Shown here: one piece after another, positions 9,231 through 18,283 of the stretch
Layout: each line of letters begins with the position of its first letter
Position numbering within the stretch: position 1 is the stretch's first letter
Source: Bradyrhizobium monzae
GTDB taxonomy: Bacteria; Pseudomonadota; Alphaproteobacteria; Rhizobiales; Xanthobacteraceae
Length of the DNA: 64,000 nt
Assembly: GCF_021458635.1 (NCBI RefSeq)
Contig: NZ_JAIRDQ010000006.1
Coordinates: forward strand, 187,105 to 251,104
Direction of reading: 5' to 3'
The notes under the pieces: model-generated
The model's input: only the letters and a program-made list of their open reading frames with translations
Database searches by the model: none
Told to the model about the DNA's origin: nothing
Program-made: the position numbers and the translations under genes

Positions 9231-9650
9231 TTATTTAACGGGCGTCGTCAGCGGGTTGTCATTGGCATCGAGGACGAAGACAGCGAGCAGCTTTGCGGGG
9301 TCTGTCTTGCTCACGTTGCGGCTGATCGAATGGGTCGCTCCCGGTGGTTCCGACCAGCCCTCGCCTGCCCGATAAATGCGCGTCTCACCGTCGTTCACCT
9401 TCGATTCGATCGCACCCGAGATCACGTAGGCGTAGATGAAGGCCGACTTCGCGTGTGTGTGGGGCGGAGAGGCCGCGCCCGGCGCATAATCGACCTCCAC
9501 GGCGAGCAGCGCCTTGCCAGAGATATTGGGAATGGCCGCCTCAAATTTCTTCGTGACGATTTGCGCTTCGCCACCATGGGCGCGGACGGGGCCGGCCATC
9601 GAGAAGGCGAAGGCGGCGCAGGTGGCGGCGATAATGGTTCGGATATTCAT
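9231..9650 (-). CDS. Secreted cupin-domain protein
   Basis: 139-residue protein with a cleavable Sec signal (residues 1 to about 24, ending GPVRA) and one cupin barrel. The first cupin motif appears in SPPHTHAKSAFIYAYVISGAIES and the second half in WSEPPGATHSISRN, retaining metal-binding histidines. The start at 9650 is set by AGGAG 7 nt upstream. A periplasmic metal-cupin function is inferred; substrate unknown. It lies between the MFS exporter (56 bp upstream in transcription order) and egtD. Confidence 0.85.
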   Translation of the reverse strand: MNIRTIIAATCAAFAFSMAGPVRAHGGEAQIVTKKFEAAIPNISGKALLAVEVDYAPGAASPPHTHAKSAFIYAYVISGAIESKVNDGETRIYRAGEGWSEPPGATHSISRNVSKTDPAKLLAVFVLDANDNPLTTPVK

Positions 9651-9705
9651 GGGCATTCTCCTTCTGCCTATAGGTGTCTGTTTCCTCTCGGACTCGCTGG
9701 CCAGC

Positions 9706-11142
9706 TCAATCTCGCGGAATGAAGTCAACGTGAGGTCCCGGCTCGATAACGAACACCGCGAGCGCGGCGAAAACGCTGGCGACCGCGGCGACAGCCATCG
9801 CCATGTGGAATCCTGAGAACAACTGAGGACCCCCCTGCTGCAGGACGCCGCCGAGCAGGGCGATGGCGAAGAGCGAGCCGGCGCGCGAGACCGCACTGTT
9901 GACGCCAGACGCGGTTCCGGCGCGATCAGGTTCGACGGAGGTGAGGACGAGGGTCGTCAACGGCGCGATCGCCAGGCTCATGCCCAGCGCCAGCAGGAGG
10001 ACGCTGGGGAAGATGTCCGCCCAATAGGTCGCATTCGGACCGACTCGGAGCGCCATGGTGCATGCCAAGGCGACGACGGCACCGCCGGCGAACAATGGCA
10101 AGCGCCGGCCGAACCGGCGGCAGAGCATACCGGCGAGGGGCGAGACGACCGTAATTAGCACTTGCAAGGGAATGAAGGCCAAGCCTGCCACCAGCGTCGG
10201 CAGGTGCGCGCCCCGGATCATCACGAACGGGATCAAGGTTAGCATCACCGTGAATGGCCCGTAGAGGAGCGCGGTGAACAAGTTCGCGCCGACGACCGAC
10301 CGCGAGGCGAAGAAAGACGGGGGCAGCATGCCGTTGTCGCCTAACCGCCGTTGGATCACGATGAGGCCGGTTAAGCCTCCCAGACCGACGATCAAGGTGA
10401 CGAGCACCCAAAGGCTCGGACCGGAACCGTTGGTCAGGCTGGTCAGCCCCGCGCCCAGCCCGCCGATCCCGACTGTTGAAAGGACCGCACCACCGACGTC
10501 GACCCGGGCGCGGCTGGTCGGGGCATCCTTGGGTATCCACACGACGCCGACGGCGAGCGCGCTGGCGACGAAGGGCAGGAGCATCAGAAAGGTCGTCCGC
10601 CAGGACCCGTGATCGAGGATCGCGCCGGCGATCGCGGGCGCGACGCCGCTGGCGATCGCGGCGGCAGCGGACCAGATGCCGACCGCACGGGCTTTTTTGT
10701 CAGCGGAAAAGCCCCGCCCAAGCACCGAAAGGCCGTTGGGCAAGATCACGGCCTCGCCCACGCCCTGCATGAAGCGGCCGACGATGAGCGGCGCGAAACT
10801 CGGCGCGAAACCAACCGCGGCCGCGCCAAGACCGTAGAGACCGATCCCCGCGAGGAAGATCCGCTTCTGCCCGAACCGGTCACCTAGAGCGCCGGCGACT
10901 AAGGTCAAGGCTGCGAGCGGCAGGAACTCGGCATTCATCACCCACTGCAGGTCGAGCGGCGACAGGTGCATGTCCCGGCCGATCGCAGCAAGCGCGACCG
11001 TGACGACGGCGCTGCTGACGAACACGAGGCAGCCGCCCAGGCTTGACGCGGCGAGCACCTTGGTGCTGCCCTGCGCGCCGATGGCCTTAGGCTCGCAGAG
11101 CGCCAGGCCGCGGTCAGTCAGGATCAGGGATGCGCTGCTCAC
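9706..11142 (-). CDS. MFS transporter, DHA2 (EmrB/QacA) type, 14 TM
   Basis: 478-residue drug:H+ antiporter-like membrane protein. Conserved motif A (GALGDRFGQKRIF, about residues 85-97) and motif C-like SAAAAIASGVAPAIAGAILD are visible, followed by GVNSAVSRAGSLFAIALLGG in the C-terminal half. The start is GTG at 11142, preceded by GAGGGACTAGGTTC; no in-frame ATG fits better. It follows the second quinone reductase on the same strand. The substrate is unknown; an exporter of redox-active aromatics would suit the neighbourhood. Confidence 0.9.
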   Translation of the reverse strand: MSSASLILTDRGLALCEPKAIGAQGSTKVLAASSLGGCLVFVSSAVVTVALAAIGRDMHLSPLDLQWVMNAEFLPLAALTLVAGALGDRFGQKRIFLAGIGLYGLGAAAVGFAPSFAPLIVGRFMQGVGEAVILPNGLSVLGRGFSADKKARAVGIWSAAAAIASGVAPAIAGAILDHGSWRTTFLMLLPFVASALAVGVVWIPKDAPTSRARVDVGGAVLSTVGIGGLGAGLTSLTNGSGPSLWVLVTLIVGLGGLTGLIVIQRRLGDNGMLPPSFFASRSVVGANLFTALLYGPFTVMLTLIPFVMIRGAHLPTLVAGLAFIPLQVLITVVSPLAGMLCRRFGRRLPLFAGGAVVALACTMALRVGPNATYWADIFPSVLLLALGMSLAIAPLTTLVLTSVEPDRAGTASGVNSAVSRAGSLFAIALLGGVLQQGGPQLFSGFHMAMAVAAVASVFAALAVFVIEPGPHVDFIPRD

Positions 11143-11394
11143 GAACCTAGTCCCTCAGGTTAGGTCGCGCGGCTCGCGGAGCGCGAACTCATTGGCCAGC
11201 AGCCCGAGGCCGAGCCATCGTTTCCGTTCACGGATCACTCCTCGCAACATCAATTCAACCTCAAGCAGACCGCTCGACACCGCCATCACTTCCAGCCCGC
11301 GCTGCACCGCCGGACACGCGAGGCCGAGGCGCTCGCCACGAAAGCGACGTCGATCCACGAAGGGAACAGAATCGCTCGCCCTGTCCCAAGTTCA
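11143..11394. other. Spacer between MFS gene and quinone reductase copy 2
   Basis: A 67-codon minus-strand frame (11155-11358) has no ribosome site and no recognisable domain. It may be a remnant of a lost gene. Nothing else is visible. Confidence 0.3.
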
Positions 11395-12312
11395 TTACGG
11401 ACGAACGCGGATGATCGTCTTCCCGCTGATCCGCTTGGTTGGATTGAAAGCAGCGACGGCATCGTCGAGGGTCGCGATGTTGCCGATGTTCGTCCGCAGT
11501 CGTCCGTCCCGCACCCGCTGGACGATCTCACCCAGTTGGGCGCGATCGAACACGAGAACAAAGTCGATCGTCAGGCCGTCGGCGGGCCGCGCCTCGGTCG
11601 GCCCGGCGATGGTCACCAGTGTTCCTCCGGGCCGGATCACGCCAGCAGACCGCTTCGTGATGTCGCCGCCGATGACATCGAACACCAGATCGACTCCGCG
11701 GACGTCTTCGAAAACGTCGTTCTCGATGTCGACGAATTCCTGCGCACCGAAGTCGAGCGCCTTCTGACGATCGGCTACGCGTCCGGTGCCGATGACATAG
11801 GCGCCCGCCTCACGTGCGAACTGCGTCACCATCGACCCGACTGCACCGGCCGCGCCATGCACGAGTACACTCTGCCCCGCCTGAAGGCGGCCGTGCACGA
11901 ACAGTCCCTGCCACGCGGTCAGACCCGGCATCGCCACGCTCGCACCCACTGTGAAGTCGACGTCGCCCGGCAGTGGTGCGAGGTTGCGTGCCTCGACGGC
12001 CGCATACTCCGCCAGCGTGCCGCCGCGATACGAGTCCGAGAGACCGAATACGCGCTGTCCCACCGATAGCCCGGTCGTGCCGTAGCCGAGAGCAGTGACC
12101 ACTCCCGCCAACTCCTGCCCGGGAATCGACGGCGTTCGGTCACGGGCGAGGCGATCGGTCCACGTCGAGGGCCACGTCAGCTCACCCGAAGTGAAGCCCG
12201 ACGCATGAACCTGAACGACGACGTCGTTGATCGCTGCCTGCGGCTCGGGCCGCTCCACGAGCCTCATTCCCGCGGTTCCCGCAGCCTGGTCCGTGACGAC
12301 GATCGCCTTCAT
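11395..12312 (-). CDS. Zinc-independent MDR quinone oxidoreductase, copy 2
   Basis: 305-residue paralogue of the gene at 5576-6493, with the same VHGAAGAVGSMV nucleotide loop and an identical C-terminal 30 residues. Differences cluster in the substrate half (for example residues 92-105, 125-128 and 220-260), which may reflect altered substrate range. The ATG overlaps the azoreductase stop as ATGA and GAGGAG lies upstream, so the two are translationally coupled. The function, reduction of quinones or alpha,beta-unsaturated carbonyls with NADPH, is inferred from family. Confidence 0.9.
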   Translation of the reverse strand: MKAIVVTDQAAGTAGMRLVERPEPQAAINDVVVQVHASGFTSGELTWPSTWTDRLARDRTPSIPGQELAGVVTALGYGTTGLSVGQRVFGLSDSYRGGTLAEYAAVEARNLAPLPGDVDFTVGASVAMPGLTAWQGLFVHGRLQAGQSVLVHGAAGAVGSMVTQFAREAGAYVIGTGRVADRQKALDFGAQEFVDIENDVFEDVRGVDLVFDVIGGDITKRSAGVIRPGGTLVTIAGPTEARPADGLTIDFVLVFDRAQLGEIVQRVRDGRLRTNIGNIATLDDAVAAFNPTKRISGKTIIRVRP

Positions 12313-12989
12313 ACGACTTGTCTCCTCGGTTCATTCGCCTCGGATGCGGCAACACCCGTTACGCGATCAGGCATGGGAACCTCTCGCATGACCGTCAGGT
12401 CGAGCGCCGCGAGCGCTTTCTCCCTTGCTAATGTGGCCCGGTCCCCAGCGAGAAATGCGGTGGCCTGCACGGGAAAGAATTGCAGGCTTTTCAGCCCGAT
12501 GCCGCCCAGTACAGCCGACAGATACGGTGTGAGAAAATCAGGCTGGTTGGCTTTCTCGCCGGTAAAGACCCCACCAGAAGCGATGCCGACAAACACCGGA
12601 CGATCCCGGAGCAATCCGACCTTCCCTGCCGGCGTCGACATGAAGGTGCGACCGGCGCGCAGGACTTGGTCGATCCACGCCTTGAGGACCGAGGGAACGG
12701 TTAAGTTGTGCATGGGCGTTCCGATGACAACCACATCGGCCGCGTCGACTTCCCGAATAAGCGCTTCGGAAAGATCTAGCGCGCCGCTCGGCGGAGCCGC
12801 CAACGTGGCCGGCGACGACAGGGCGGTCGCGTAGTCGGGCGCCGCGTGTGGCAGGGGGTCTGCGCCAAAATCTCGCCGGCTAATGATTGCGGGGGGCGCA
12901 GCCTCAAGGAGCTTTTTGACGATCGCCGCCGAAAGCTGGCGGCTGTGCGATTCTGGACGCGGGCTGCAATCAATATGGAGGATGTTCAT
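12309..12989 (-). CDS. azoR: FMN-dependent NADH:quinone oxidoreductase/azoreductase
   Basis: 226-residue flavodoxin-like protein. The N terminus MNILHIDCSPRPESHSRQLS is the FMN phosphate-binding loop of AzoR proteins, and VVVIGTPMHNLTVPSVLKAWID matches the second FMN segment. It reduces azo dyes and, physiologically, quinones by two electrons. The start is ATG 12989; the ATG at 13004 would add five residues. It overlaps the quinone reductase gene by four bases downstream and follows the cytochrome P460 gene by about 118 bp. Confidence 0.9.
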   Translation of the reverse strand: MNILHIDCSPRPESHSRQLSAAIVKKLLEAAPPAIISRRDFGADPLPHAAPDYATALSSPATLAAPPSGALDLSEALIREVDAADVVVIGTPMHNLTVPSVLKAWIDQVLRAGRTFMSTPAGKVGLLRDRPVFVGIASGGVFTGEKANQPDFLTPYLSAVLGGIGLKSLQFFPVQATAFLAGDRATLAREKALAALDLTVMREVPMPDRVTGVAASEANEPRRQVV

Positions 12990-13107
12990 GCGAACGATCC
13001 CCATGGCGTTACGAACCCAGCCGCGGCGCCAACCAGCCCGCTGAGTTCGTTCAAACGCCGCGCGCGCGAGTTCGTTGCCTCGGTGAACCGGTAGCGTGTT
13101 GACGATT

Positions 13108-13725
13108 TCATTTGTCCAGCAGCGGATAAAATTGGGTCCAGACGTCGTCTTTCTTGGCGCTCGCCATATGGCAGAACGCGCATTCGGACTTTGGCTGCAG
13201 CTTCGCTGTCGGCGCCTTCGGCTCGTGATGATTGAAGTTGTAGTAACCCCAGCCTCCGGTGTCGGCGTAGCGCTTGCTATCCTTGACCGTAGCGTCCGCA
13301 CCGTTCAGCTTTCCGGGGAAGAAGCCTCGCCCGGAGGCCTCGGTGCGCGATCCATCCGGGTTCTCGGCTGGGAGTGTTAGCTGTAGTTCCTTGAAGAAGA
13401 TCGTTCCCTCCGGAAACTCACCTGTCTTCTTGTAGATCTCGTACGAGCCCGGCTCGATATAGACGTTGTGAAATTCGGGAAAATTGGCCTTCCCGCCGTT
13501 GAGCGCATTCGGAGTGAGCGGTGAGCCGACGAACACCCACTCATTGAAGTTCTTCGGCAGGATCAAGTCGCCCGATGCGGTATATTCGGGGAAATAGCGC
13601 TTCCTCGTCGGTGCGCCGCCGTTATTGGATTCCGACTGCGCGAATACACCTGTTATAGCAACTGCGCTAAAAACCGCTCCGGCGATCGGCAGGGTAACGC
13701 GCCTACCTTTTTTCTCCATAACCAT
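13108..13725 (-). CDS. Cytochrome P460 family periplasmic haem protein, copy 1
   Basis: 205-residue exported protein with an N-terminal signal peptide (about residues 1-30, ending TGVFA-Q), then a P460 beta-sandwich domain. The c-type haem motif CAFCH is at residues 182-186, 24 residues from the end. P460 enzymes of ammonia oxidisers oxidise hydroxylamine or NO; many relatives in heterotrophs are uncharacterised and also resemble cytochrome c'-beta, which binds NO. The start at 13725 is supported by TGGGAAAAAGT just upstream. It probably heads the minus-strand run P460-azoR-quinone reductase-MFS-cupin-egtD. Confidence 0.88.
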   Translation of the reverse strand: MVMEKKGRRVTLPIAGAVFSAVAITGVFAQSESNNGGAPTRKRYFPEYTASGDLILPKNFNEWVFVGSPLTPNALNGGKANFPEFHNVYIEPGSYEIYKKTGEFPEGTIFFKELQLTLPAENPDGSRTEASGRGFFPGKLNGADATVKDSKRYADTGGWGYYNFNHHEPKAPTAKLQPKSECAFCHMASAKKDDVWTQFYPLLDK

Positions 13726-13944
13726 ACTTTTTCCCACGCAATTGAGTAATGTTCGTTCCAGGTCGGCCTGGGTGTTACTCGATGGAACCTGCGGCATCGG
13801 TACCCGTTGATCGCAGCGTGGGACGAAATTTTCCAATAGCCGGCATGTATAGTTTCCATAGCAGCGGGGAATGCTGCTGCGGCCGTCCGCTCCACCATTC
13901 GTAATCAAGACCAGTTATGCAGGCCGCGCCGCGCAGCGAGCGGC

Positions 13945-13987
13945 AATAACGATCGTCTATCGACTCTATGGCAAGACGTGATTTCCC
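13945..13987 (+). repeat. 43-bp repeat, copy B
   Basis: AATAACGATCG then TATCGACTCTATGGCAAGA and GTGATTTCCC. Same length as copies A, C and D. It reads toward the peroxiredoxin-like gene at 14095, 108 bp away, and sits in the divergent intergenic region upstream of cytochrome P460. Confidence 0.75.
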
Positions 13988-14094
13988 TCACCGGGGGGCG
14001 ACCGCCATGGTGTAAGACGTTTTTCTGTCAGAAGCGGTGAGGGATCATTCGGCGCTTTGAGCGCCAGACATTTCAAACGAGGAGCGCAATTGTG

Positions 14095-14571
14095 ATGCTG
14101 CAGAATAACGACGTCTTTCCCTCTCTTACCTTTGCTCGCGTCGGTGGCGGCGAACTCCATTTGCCTGCCGATCTCGCTGGTTGGTTCGGTGTGGTCCTAT
14201 TCCACCGCGGTTCCTGGTGTCCGTACTGCAATGCCCAGCTTGCCGCTTTTGCGAGAGCGGCGGACAGATTCGCTGGGGAAGGCATCAAGGTCGTCTCTGT
14301 GTCGGTGGACGATCGGGAAAAGTCGGAGATGCTCGTCGAAAAGCACAAGCTCAATTTCCCGGTCGCTTACGGCGCCAACGCGCGAGCGGTTTCCGCAGTC
14401 ACCGGCGCCTTCGTCAATGACGATCCCGTCTGTCTCCAGGCAACCGGCTTCGTCCTCAATCCCGAAGGCCGCGTGGTGACGGCCGTGTATTCGACCCGCG
14501 CGATCGGCCGTCTGATGCCCGACGATGTGCTCGGATTTGTCCGCCACCTCAAATCTTTGGCAAAGAACTGA
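14095..14571 (+). CDS. Peroxiredoxin-like AhpC/TSA family protein
   Basis: 158-residue single-domain thioredoxin-fold protein. The active site is FHRGSWCPYC with cysteines at residues 42 and 45; SVDDREKSEMLVEKHKLNFP and GFVLNPEGRVV follow as in AhpC/TSA domains. ATG 14095 or GTG 14092 could be used; GAGGAG sits 7-10 nt upstream. Transcribed with the MFS gene 33 bp downstream. Likely a cytoplasmic thiol peroxidase. Confidence 0.88.
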   Translation: MLQNNDVFPSLTFARVGGGELHLPADLAGWFGVVLFHRGSWCPYCNAQLAAFARAADRFAGEGIKVVSVSVDDREKSEMLVEKHKLNFPVAYGANARAVSAVTGAFVNDDPVCLQATGFVLNPEGRVVTAVYSTRAIGRLMPDDVLGFVRHLKSLAKN

Positions 14572-14604
14572 AGACCAGCGACAGACTAGCGGGGAGGTCG
14601 ATGA

Positions 14605-16068
14605 ATGGCACAGCCGCTTGTTGAGCCGTGCAGCCGCGGCGTTATCGATGCAGCACCCTGCCCGCGAGAGTTCGGGCGGGAAGCGTCGCCTCAGTGCCGG
14701 CGCATGGTGCTCACGGCCTGTGTGCTCGCGTCCTCGATGGCGTTCATCGATGGGACAGCGCTGCCCGTTGCGTTACCGAGATTGCGCGCTGATTTCGGAG
14801 CGGACCTCGCCTCCGTTCAGTGGGTTCTCAACGGGTATATGCTGGCGCTCGCCTCGCTGACATTGATTGGCGGCGCACTCGCGGATGTTTATGGCAAGGC
14901 GCGCACGCTCGGGCTCGGTTGCGTCCTGTTCGGTCTGGCGTCCGCAGCTTGCGCGCTGGCGCCTTCGCCCGCCTGGCTGATCGCCGCCCGCGTCGCGCAG
15001 GGAGTGGCCGCAGCGATCGTCACCCCCGCCAGCCTCGCCCTGATCGGTGCCACCTATCCGCGCGCGGAGCGAAACCGGGCGATCGGCATATGGGCCGCGG
15101 CATCGGCTCTCACCACAGCCGGAGGTCCCGTCCTGGGCGGCTGGCTGACCGAGACGTTTGGCTGGCCATCCGTGTTCTGGATCAACCCGCCACTCGCGCT
15201 CGTCGCAGTGGGAGTCCTGCTGGCCTTCGCGCCGAAAGATGGCCGCATCCAGCGCAGGTTCGACGTGATTGGCGCCGCGATCCTCGCTTCGGCGATCGGG
15301 GCGCTCACCTGGGCGCTCAGCCAGATCGGCCCCAGTGAAGCTCACGCGGCTGCGGACACTCCAGCCCGGCCGGGCACGGTGCTCACAATCGTCGCCGGGC
15401 TCGGCATTGTCGGGCTCGCCATCTACGCGTTCTGGGAGCTCAGAAGCGAACACCCGATGACCCCACCTCGCCTAGTGGAGAACCGCGCCTTCCTCGGGCT
15501 GAACGTGGCTACCCTCCTGGTCTATGCGGGGGTTTCGATCATGTTCTTTCTGCTACCCTTTGACCTCATCGATCGCCGCGCCCTGTCGCCGACCGATGCC
15601 GGGCTGGCATTCCTGCCCTTCACGCTCGGCGTGGGGTTCTTGTCGAATTTCTTCGGCGGGTTGGCGGACAAGATTGGCGCGCGGGCCATGCTCATCGCGG
15701 GGCCGGCAGGTGCGGCACTCGCGTATATCTTGATGGCGCTCGGCCGGGAACAATCCCTGATGCTCGGCGTGATCGGACCCATGACCCTGCTGGGCCTGTC
15801 CTTCGCTGTGCTCGTGGCGCCGCTCACCGCGTCGGTCATGTCGAGTGTGGATCAGGCCGACGAAGGGCTCGCCTCCGGCATCAACAATGCGGCAAGCCGG
15901 ATTGCACAGCTTGCCGGGGTGGCACTGGCCGCCGGCGTCGCGTCTTTCGCGTCCGGCTACGAAATCGGCCTCGCCTTAGCCGCTGCGACCTCGATCGGAG
16001 GCGCTCTTACGGCCGCGATGACCCTGACACCGATCGCGGCGAAAGGGAGCGGCTCGGCAGAGGCTTAG
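14605..16068 (+). CDS. MFS transporter, DHA2 type, 14 TM
   Basis: 487-residue EmrB/QacA-like exporter. TM1 carries the family motif ASSMAFIDGTALPVALPRL, motif A is GALADVYGKARTLG and motif C is AASALTTAGGPVLGGWLTE. An SD (GGGGAGGTCGATGA) precedes the ATG. It lies directly downstream of a peroxiredoxin-like gene, so export of an oxidant or electrophile by-product is an attractive but unproven guess. Confidence 0.9.
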   Translation: MAQPLVEPCSRGVIDAAPCPREFGREASPQCRRMVLTACVLASSMAFIDGTALPVALPRLRADFGADLASVQWVLNGYMLALASLTLIGGALADVYGKARTLGLGCVLFGLASAACALAPSPAWLIAARVAQGVAAAIVTPASLALIGATYPRAERNRAIGIWAAASALTTAGGPVLGGWLTETFGWPSVFWINPPLALVAVGVLLAFAPKDGRIQRRFDVIGAAILASAIGALTWALSQIGPSEAHAAADTPARPGTVLTIVAGLGIVGLAIYAFWELRSEHPMTPPRLVENRAFLGLNVATLLVYAGVSIMFFLLPFDLIDRRALSPTDAGLAFLPFTLGVGFLSNFFGGLADKIGARAMLIAGPAGAALAYILMALGREQSLMLGVIGPMTLLGLSFAVLVAPLTASVMSSVDQADEGLASGINNAASRIAQLAGVALAAGVASFASGYEIGLALAAATSIGGALTAAMTLTPIAAKGSGSAEA

Positions 16069-16144
16069 ACTGCATCAGCGAGCGCATAGCGCCCAGTCTC
16101 GCCACGCAACATTCGACGAGGTGCCGGAATTCCGCATATGGACG

Positions 16145-17485
16145 CTATCTGAACTGACCAGCGCCGCTGGTAGCGGCTCCTATCAGTGCGAAGGTCATTC
16201 CGGCGACCAAACAAAAGTCCGCGCCATGATCTCCGCCCAGGCCGAAGATCAGTGAGACCAAGGCGGAACCAAGTGACCATCCGACGTAGCGAGCAGCAGC
16301 GTTCATCCCGCTTGCGGCCCCGCTACGCCCTATGGGTCCAGCCGTCATCATCGCGGTGTTGTTCGGGGTCTGGAAGAGACCAAAGCCGATACCGCAAAGG
16401 GCTAGCCGCCATACAACATCCCACTTCGTTGGAGTTGTCGGCAAGAAGACCATCAAAAGCAAACCGGCCGCCAACAACGCCAAACCAATGCTGCAAATCG
16501 CCGCAGCGGGGTAGCGGATTGTCAGGCGACCGGCGATTGGAGCTGTGACAGCAGTCATGAACGGCCAGGGCGTCAAGAGAAAACCTGTCGCCACAGCCGA
16601 AAGATGCATCCCCGTCTCAAACAAAAACGGCAAGGAGACGTAAGCCAGAATTTGTGCTGCATAGGAACAGACAGATGTCCACACCGATAGGGTAAACAGA
16701 GGTACACGGAAGAGATCGAATGGCAGCATCGGCATAGGGTGCTGGAGCTGTTGTCGAACGAAGAGGCCGAAACAGAAAAGACCCGCTACGATCTCTCCCA
16801 TCGCAATGCGCCCATCGCCAATACCCAGCGTGCCGACGCCGACGACGAAAAGCCCGAACGCCAACGCATTGAGAGCGGTCCCGATCAGATCGAGAGGGCG
16901 AGCAACACGAACGTCTGGTGGTGCAGCGGCAATAAAAAGCGGTACCGCGACGCCGAATGGCACGTTCACGAGAAACAACCAGGGCCATTTTGCCACGGCA
17001 AGTATGGTCGCCGCGATGGTAGGCCCCACGGCTCCGGGTATCGCCACCGCTAATGCCACCAACGCGAGGCCCTTGCTGACCCTGCGGTGCGGATAGATCA
17101 CGCGTACAAATGCGACGCCGGCCACAGAAACGCCGGCCGCCCCAGCTCCCTGAATCAAACGCGCACTCACCAGCATCGGCAATGTTGGAGCGAAAGCGCA
17201 ACCCAGCGACGCGAGGACAAACGTGGCTAGGCCGACGGCATAAACACGCTTCAGACCGAGTGATTCGATCAGACTTGCAATAGGCAACAAGCAGACCGTT
17301 GCCGAAAGCTGATAGGCATTCACGACCCAAACGGTTGCTGCGTCACTACTTGCGAATGAACGCGAGATATTTGGCAAGGCGATATTCACGATCGCGCTTC
17401 CAAGGGAACTTAGACCAAGTCCAAGCAGGATGCAGAGCATCGCCCAGCGGCGCTTCGACGCCGTTAAGCATTCGACGGTACCCAT
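16145..17485 (-). CDS. MFS transporter, DHA2-like
   Basis: 446-residue membrane protein of the major facilitator superfamily, the third drug-exporter-like MFS in 8 kb. TM1 contains GLSSLGSAIVNIALPNISRS and a later loop RLIQGAGAAGVSVAGVAFVRV. It is shorter than the other two and lacks the strict motif A basic residues (IASLIESLGLKRVYA). ATG 17485 follows GGAGATCG. It faces the 14605-16068 MFS gene tail to tail. Confidence 0.88.
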   Translation of the reverse strand: MGTVECLTASKRRWAMLCILLGLGLSSLGSAIVNIALPNISRSFASSDAATVWVVNAYQLSATVCLLPIASLIESLGLKRVYAVGLATFVLASLGCAFAPTLPMLVSARLIQGAGAAGVSVAGVAFVRVIYPHRRVSKGLALVALAVAIPGAVGPTIAATILAVAKWPWLFLVNVPFGVAVPLFIAAAPPDVRVARPLDLIGTALNALAFGLFVVGVGTLGIGDGRIAMGEIVAGLFCFGLFVRQQLQHPMPMLPFDLFRVPLFTLSVWTSVCSYAAQILAYVSLPFLFETGMHLSAVATGFLLTPWPFMTAVTAPIAGRLTIRYPAAAICSIGLALLAAGLLLMVFLPTTPTKWDVVWRLALCGIGFGLFQTPNNTAMMTAGPIGRSGAASGMNAAARYVGWSLGSALVSLIFGLGGDHGADFCLVAGMTFALIGAATSGAGQFR

Positions 17486-17573
17486 CAGGATGCGATCTCC
17501 GGCGCGAACTTCGGGCGGCCGGCTTTGCGCATGCTTTCAGTAGACCGGTACTTGATGTTGAGCGAACAGTTTC

Positions 17574-18119
17574 TCACGAGTAGTCACCGCCGCTTTGCTG
17601 ACTGAGATTGCCGAGGTAGTCGCGCTTCCCGATGTTCGCTCCGAGGTGCCGAAGGATCGCGTGCGCAATCGAAATGTGGAAGAAGAAGTCGGGTAACACC
17701 AGGTGCCGAATATAGTCGTCGCCGCCGAACCACCCGCGCACGATAAGCGGTGTTAGCTCGTATGTGTGGGACTGCGCTCCGGAAATCTTGTCCGGCTGCA
17801 CGTTTTGCAGAAAGCCGCGCGTCTCGAGGAGCCGCCCCTTCAATGCCGGGTACATCATCGGGGTGTTGTGGGGTGCCGGCGGGTCGTGCTGCATCAGCTT
17901 CGCCATGTGCGCGTCGACCTTGTTGCAGCTTACGGAGAACTGTTCTCCGAAAGTCAGCATGTCGGACGCGAGCCGCTCGCGAAGGATCGTTCCAGGCTCA
18001 AATCCTCTGGTCCGCTCGAGCGCCTGGGCGTGGTCGAGATAGTCGTCCATCACGTTCAGTCCGTGCAGCATGACAGGGACCGTGATGTCATAGACCGAGA
18101 GGGACACGTCGAACTCCAT
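17574..18119 (-). CDS. DUF1993 family protein
   Basis: 181-residue helical protein with the DUF1993 pattern: MLHGLNVMDDYLDHAQA near the start, LASDMLTFGEQFSVSCNKVDAHMAKL and a C-terminal LVLPDFFFHISIAHAILRHLGANIGKRDYLG with a conserved histidine. The fold resembles DinB-type four-helix bundles, whose function here is unknown. The start at 18119 (MEFDVS) is chosen by family alignment; an upstream in-frame extension exists. Next gene upstream on the same strand is cytochrome P460 copy 2. Confidence 0.8.
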   Translation of the reverse strand: MEFDVSLSVYDITVPVMLHGLNVMDDYLDHAQALERTRGFEPGTILRERLASDMLTFGEQFSVSCNKVDAHMAKLMQHDPPAPHNTPMMYPALKGRLLETRGFLQNVQPDKISGAQSHTYELTPLIVRGWFGGDDYIRHLVLPDFFFHISIAHAILRHLGANIGKRDYLGNLSQQSGGDYS

Positions 18120-18144
18120 GCACTCGTTTGTACTGTGAACGTCG

Positions 18145-18164
18145 GTCGGCCCCGAAGGGCCGAC
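18145..18164 (-). terminator. GC-rich hairpin between P460 copy 2 and the DUF1993 gene
   Basis: GTCGGCCC-CGAA-GGGCCGAC is a perfect 8-bp stem with a 4-nt loop, 120 bp after the P460 stop. No T-run, so it may be an mRNA-stabilising or attenuating hairpin rather than a terminator. Confidence 0.4.
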
Positions 18165-18283
18165 AACCGACACGAATGGTCACAATAGGCTCTTCAATCT
18201 TCCGGCTTGCCGCACCAGCTTGCGGGATTCGAGATGACCTCCGCGAAATTGCGGCAAGACGAGAGCCCCACGCATACGATCGC

